Shown here: in pieces, positions 60,801 to 64,000 of the stretch
How the letters are laid out: every line of letters begins with the position of its first letter
Position numbering within the stretch: the stretch's first letter is position 1
Assembly (NCBI GenBank): GCA_026874595.1
Contig: CM049313.1
Coordinates: 39,398,659-39,462,658 of the forward strand
Reading direction: 5' to 3'
DNA from: Sipunculus nudus
Taxonomy: Eukaryota; Annelida; Sipuncula; Golfingiida; Sipunculidae
DNA length: 64,000 nt
Position numbers and translations under genes: made by a program
Notes under the pieces: generated by a model
What the model saw: only the letters and a program-made list of their open reading frames with translations
Databases searched by the model: none
Told to the model about the DNA's origin: nothing

Positions 60801-63800
60801 ATTATCACTCACTTTTGTTAAAACATAGGTCTTGAGTTCTGCAGCTTTTCCATGTGCAAATATATTTAAATCTGTTTATTTAAATCATTGTTCAACTTAA
60901 ATTGTTAAAATGCCAGACTTAGTCTCTGAACCATCAAAACAGCTTAAATTATAATAAAGCACCTGTTTTGTTAGATTACACCACAGGTAAGGCAATATAA
61001 AGTTTTCAGTCTGCATCTTGTTTCCTGCATGTCAACTTTGACTGCTCAGACATTGTTTCTGTTGTCTCCTAATCAATCTAAAAAAATTCTAAATGTATTG
61101 AAGGTTGTTAATGTCTATATTTTATTTCTAAGTATTATAAAGGGACTAATAGAAAGCTCTAGGCAAGATATTGTGGGAGAAGAGGTCATGAGGAAATATA
61201 TAGATAAATTGCATGGAACTGTTAATGGCAGAATTAATAAGTCAGTTTATACATAGACTGAAAAGTCCATTTTTCTGCTGAAACATGCTGATGCAATCTT
61301 TATACTGTCATATGTCAGAATATTTTTTTTAAGGAATTTTATAAATTCACAAATCTTGTTCAAAGGACTTGTAATTATTAAATAAACTTGGAATACTGAG
61401 ATTCTGGAATTTCCTGGAACATCAGACATTAATTGTTTACATTATTTAGTTCAAACAAGATGTTAGAAATTAAAAAAAACAGCAGCTGTACAAATATAAT
61501 TTTTTATTGTGTATCAGCATTGTTCAGGTGGATAATGATATAAATAAAGTATAATGGAACAAGATCCATATCGCATGAGATCAATGAATATTCTAGTAAT
61601 CAGTGCATGTTAACAATATGTGGACCCTGATAGCATAACATTTTATAATAGTCTATGGGGTATGCAGGGTACTTTGCATGATTTAAATCCAAAGAAAAGC
61701 GTGAAAAATACATGGCAGATGGAATATAATAGCTCTGAAAGGTAATTATTTGATTACCCTGTTTATAGATCTATTACATAAGATTGTCCTCAGATATGAG
61801 ATGTTCCAGATAACTACTTGGAATTGTCACAATACTTTGTTTTATGCACAGAAAAATCATGTGTAGATATCAATATTTACTTCCCTGCTCTTGGCCTCTT
61901 CTTAAAAAAGGACATATATGGATGTTTAACATCCATTAATGGAGTCATTTGAAGCCTATATGACAAAGTTCTCTTGAGTAATATAGTATTCCCTTACAAC
62001 ATTATGATAGGTAATTTTTAAAAAAATGTTTCTCAAAAGACAAAATCATCTGCAGTTACCTATTCAGAGGTGTATGTGTTATACCTTGTATGAGGTTGCT
62101 GGTTTGAGTTGAGTTTCTCAAATCTATATTAATCTTAACAGGCCTGGAGAATCCTACAGTATCTCAGGATAAAGTTCTATGGGCTGGATCTTACACTGGG
62201 TGTCTTAGGAGATATGTTTGTAAGTATATTGTTCTTACTTATTGCAGGTGAATTTTTATTCCTTTGGTTTTTCAAAGTTCCTTCTTGTTCATAAACTGTG
62301 GCTTCTCTTCAATTTTTCATGCATTTCATTGAGGTTCCAGAGTTCATTGGCTAAAAGAATTTAAGCCATGATGCAAATAAAACAAAGAGGAAAAGTGCAC
62401 ATAATATGTAATGAATTTTTAGCATAGTTGCAGTGGAATATTTTTCAAGGGGTGGTGGTAACAAATTTTTTAGGTAAATATTTCCTATATTTAGAGCATC
62501 AATTTATCATTTAAAAAATAAGGAGAATTTAGTTTAGGATTTCTAAAGATAAATATTTGTTCTGGTGTTTCAGCATGAACGGTTATGGTGTCTGTTTGAT
62601 TGAACTAGAGGGGATGATGAAAATTCAGAGAATTGTAGGAATTCATTCAGATGTATACTTTTTGTCCAAAATTTTATGATAACTTTAATATTTAAATAGT
62701 CTTTTCATTGGGAAGGATTCTGCATGTTCACCTTCATTAAAAATTTGTAGGAAGTGCTGCAGACTTTTATCAAAAGATAATGGTTCAGTCAGTTTAAAAG
62801 CACACTGTTCATGTTTTCATATTTTCATTTTTACCTTGTTTACCTTTACATACAGGTAATTGTGTATTTGTGAGCATGCACTATATAGCCTGCCTTGGTG
62901 ACTGTTAGTGTCCCATATTGATCTGATATGTTTGAACAGAGACATCTGTTTATTGTATACTAAAAGACAATTACCCCGAGGCTGCCTCTACCATTGACAC
63001 ATATTGATCTCAGACCAGATGTATGACACATACCCTACTGTATAATACCAGAGGCAAGCAAGTTACACTGAGAGCTTCATAGTGATATCAGTTTGTATGC
63101 TAATTATGTAAAGAGCAAGTGGGTGAAACTGTATTGACTACTCAGACAGGACATCATGCATCAGAGACAGATATTATGTCAACCCTACCTTGGTCTCTGT
63201 CCCTCTCTCTCTCTCTCTCTCTCCCTCTCATATTTGCAAAATATTTTCCCTAAATATAATTTTCCAGTGGTTACAATTTTCGTATGGTTGCCTGGAGAAA
63301 ATAAGTTTAAATTGATGCAAAGATTTATGATATTTTATAAAGTAACAGGTTTCAATTGTTTCCCAGGGTTAGAGATCTTTTAAATATAATTCCTTTTATT
63401 AGTTTATACCATTGGTCCTATATTGAGCAATTTTTTTCACATATGGATAGTGTATTGCTTAGTTTAATAACTTTAATTATTATTGATAATGGTCCATAAA
63501 CTCATGTTTCTGTGACCCACTATTCACTTTTGGCACACAAATAAAAAAAAGTACCATAAAATATGGTATCATTTCCAGCTCAAATGGTGATTGCACTTGC
63601 AAATGAGTCTCTACAAGCAGAGGGTTGCCTGTATTTTATATCACTCTGGTGCAAATACAGTATAAACTTCTGGTAATCCATATAAATCAAACAAAGTTCT
63701 AAAATATAATAGCAGACAGCTGTGCAGTTTTTTTTATGATTGACTACAAATACAAGTGGATATATCTGCAAGATGATTTTATACGTGCTGAGAGGTCTGA

Positions 63801-64000
63801 TCACAATTAGATAATTAATACCATCATTTTCTTCAGCATCACTACACAGTCCAGAAGCTGGAGGTGTTTGCTGAGTGTATGTGTAACGGTCACCACACGG
63901 ACTGTGAACACAGCAATGTGACTGGGCAGTTTGAGTGTGTGTGCGGTGAGAACTCTGAGGGACGGTTTTGTGAGCGCTGTCAACCATTCTACAACCAGCA
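57463..64000 (+). CDS. Secreted laminin N-terminal / laminin-EGF protein, 5' part
   Basis: Five exons (57463-57873, 58400-58630, 59646-59684, 62142-62219, 63837 to the window end) join in phase 0 throughout and give 307 complete residues before the edge. A signal peptide with core SVMFCVYVYLLVFLSPG ends near residue 45. The laminin N-terminal (LN) domain follows: NKPITANITCG, the diagnostic DSDTWWQS, then LDLTQ, EKSLDGTSYRPWVYM and LRIKFYGL. A first laminin-type EGF domain (C-M-C-N-G-H-H-T-D-C ... CERCQPFYNQ) is cut by the window edge. Sequons: N-I-T, N-T-S, N-V-T. LN domains polymerise laminins in basement membranes. Netrins and usherin share the LN plus EGF arrangement, so the subfamily (laminin alpha is my first guess) is open. 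Met at 57481 is an alternative start. Confidence 0.88.
57874..58399 (+). other. Laminin-like intron 1
   Basis: A 526-bp intron; nothing recognised beyond splice sites. Confidence 0.8.
58400..58630 (+). CDS. Laminin-like exon 2: LN domain
   Basis: Acceptor ttcctttgaag, donor AAT|GTAAGT. 77 codons: AFEVEHITLQMGDSKRPGRL then ELEKSLDGTSYRPWVYMVS, CSNIYNTF and VVCVAYQTSPLPKYEN. RPGxLxLEKSxDG...PWxYM is a conserved LN stretch. Phase 0 both ends. Confidence 0.92.
58631..59645 (+). other. Laminin-like intron 2
   Basis: A 1.0-kb intron. A short direct repeat is visible (gtgacttgttcc-agaaaa-agagat at about 58831-58856 and again at about 59538-59563, each followed by a ttagaatattg-like phrase). Nothing else recognised. 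Confidence 0.7.
59646..59684 (+). CDS. Laminin-like exon 3: LN domain microexon
   Basis: 39 bases between ttgttgcag and GCA|GTAAGT: ITFDFTAVPNFLA, phase 0. Its small size makes it easy to miss. It keeps frame with both neighbours and sits where LN domains have a beta-strand before the R-x-L/I-K segment. Confidence 0.75.
59685..62141 (+). other. Laminin-like intron 3
   Basis: A 2.46-kb AT-rich intron. The phrase tgtatttatttatatagcgc near 60456 is a common repeat tail in invertebrate genomes as far as I recall, but I could not delimit an element. No exon was recognised. Confidence 0.7.
62142..62219 (+). CDS. Laminin-like exon 4: LN domain
   Basis: Acceptor tcttaacag, donor TTT|GTAAGT. 26 codons: AWRILQYLRIKFYGLDLTLG then VLGDMF, phase 0. 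The ILQYLRIKFYG stretch corresponds to the ATxIRVxLxR-type strand late in LN domains. Confidence 0.85.
62220..63836 (+). other. Laminin-like intron 4
   Basis: A 1.6-kb intron. A CT microsatellite lies at about 63199-63229. Nothing else recognised. Confidence 0.8.
63837..64000 (+). CDS. Laminin-like exon 5: LN end and first laminin EGF domain (partial)
   Basis: Acceptor ttttcttcag. Reads HHYTVQKLEVFAECMCNGHH then TDCEHSNVTGQFECVC and GENSEGRFCERCQPFYNQ, open to the window edge. The Y-x-V-x-x-L-x-V-x-A-x-C-x-C-N-G-H junction and eight-cysteine LE spacing match laminins and netrins. Confidence 0.92.

Noticed and set aside
57463-64000. Naming the gene as a specific laminin chain, netrin or usherin
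   Set aside because: Only the LN domain and part of one EGF domain are visible; these are shared by several families.

Overview
The window is animal nuclear DNA: AT-rich, with small coding exons separated by long introns, GT...AG splice sites and many decayed transposons. The dispersed repeats (hairpin-ended AGCTCAG elements followed by CCGT-rich stretches, GACCCATGGGTC-ended elements, gcgggggcat-flanked elements) are of a kind I associate with bivalve molluscs. A bivalve, possibly a scallop, is therefore my best guess, but this is a judgement from repeat content and not a proof.

Three protein-coding genes can be reconstructed exon by exon, with reading phase kept at every junction. (1) Positions 6158-34712, + strand: the C-terminal 695 residues of a secreted ADAMTS-like glycoprotein (end of Cys-rich domain, spacer, Pro/Arg/Tyr-rich linker, six thrombospondin type-1 repeats, PLAC domain, stop) in ten exons. 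The 5' exons lie outside the window or were not recognised. (2) Positions 45133-56398, - strand: a complete gene for proteasome subunit alpha type-4 (PSMA4), eight coding exons and 258 residues, with the start codon alone at the end of its own exon. (3) Positions 57463-64000, + strand: the first five coding exons of a secreted laminin N-terminal domain protein, cut by the window edge inside its first laminin-type EGF domain. Genes 1 and 2 are convergent, with about 10 kb of repeat-rich DNA between their stop codons. Genes 2 and 3 are divergent, with about 1.06 kb between their start codons. Genes 1 and 3 both encode extracellular-matrix-type proteins; PSMA4 is housekeeping. I see no sign that the three act in one pathway.

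Region by region: 1-1235 is an almost pure pyrimidine tandem repeat with a 154-bp period. 1236-6157 has no recognised gene and one pogo-like MITE. 6158-34712 is the ADAMTS-like gene; its introns hold four minisatellites (32, 17, 37 and 46 bp units, the last a 5-kb array of about 108 units), a SINE, several TIR elements and a 3.1-kb repeat element. 34713-45132 is 3' flank plus an inverted copy of that element and a tandem repeat of about 122-148 bp. 45133-56398 is PSMA4, with more fragments of the same element family in its introns. 56399-57462 is the shared promoter region. 57463-64000 is the laminin-like gene.

The most unusual observation is in PSMA4: the last bases of exon 3 together with its splice donor have expanded into a minisatellite of about 23-bp units. 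This places about ten donor-like sites in a row at the exon-intron border. A second is a decayed tandem duplicate of an intron end plus exon start in the ADAMTS-like gene. I found no operon, CRISPR array, functional tRNA gene or rRNA.
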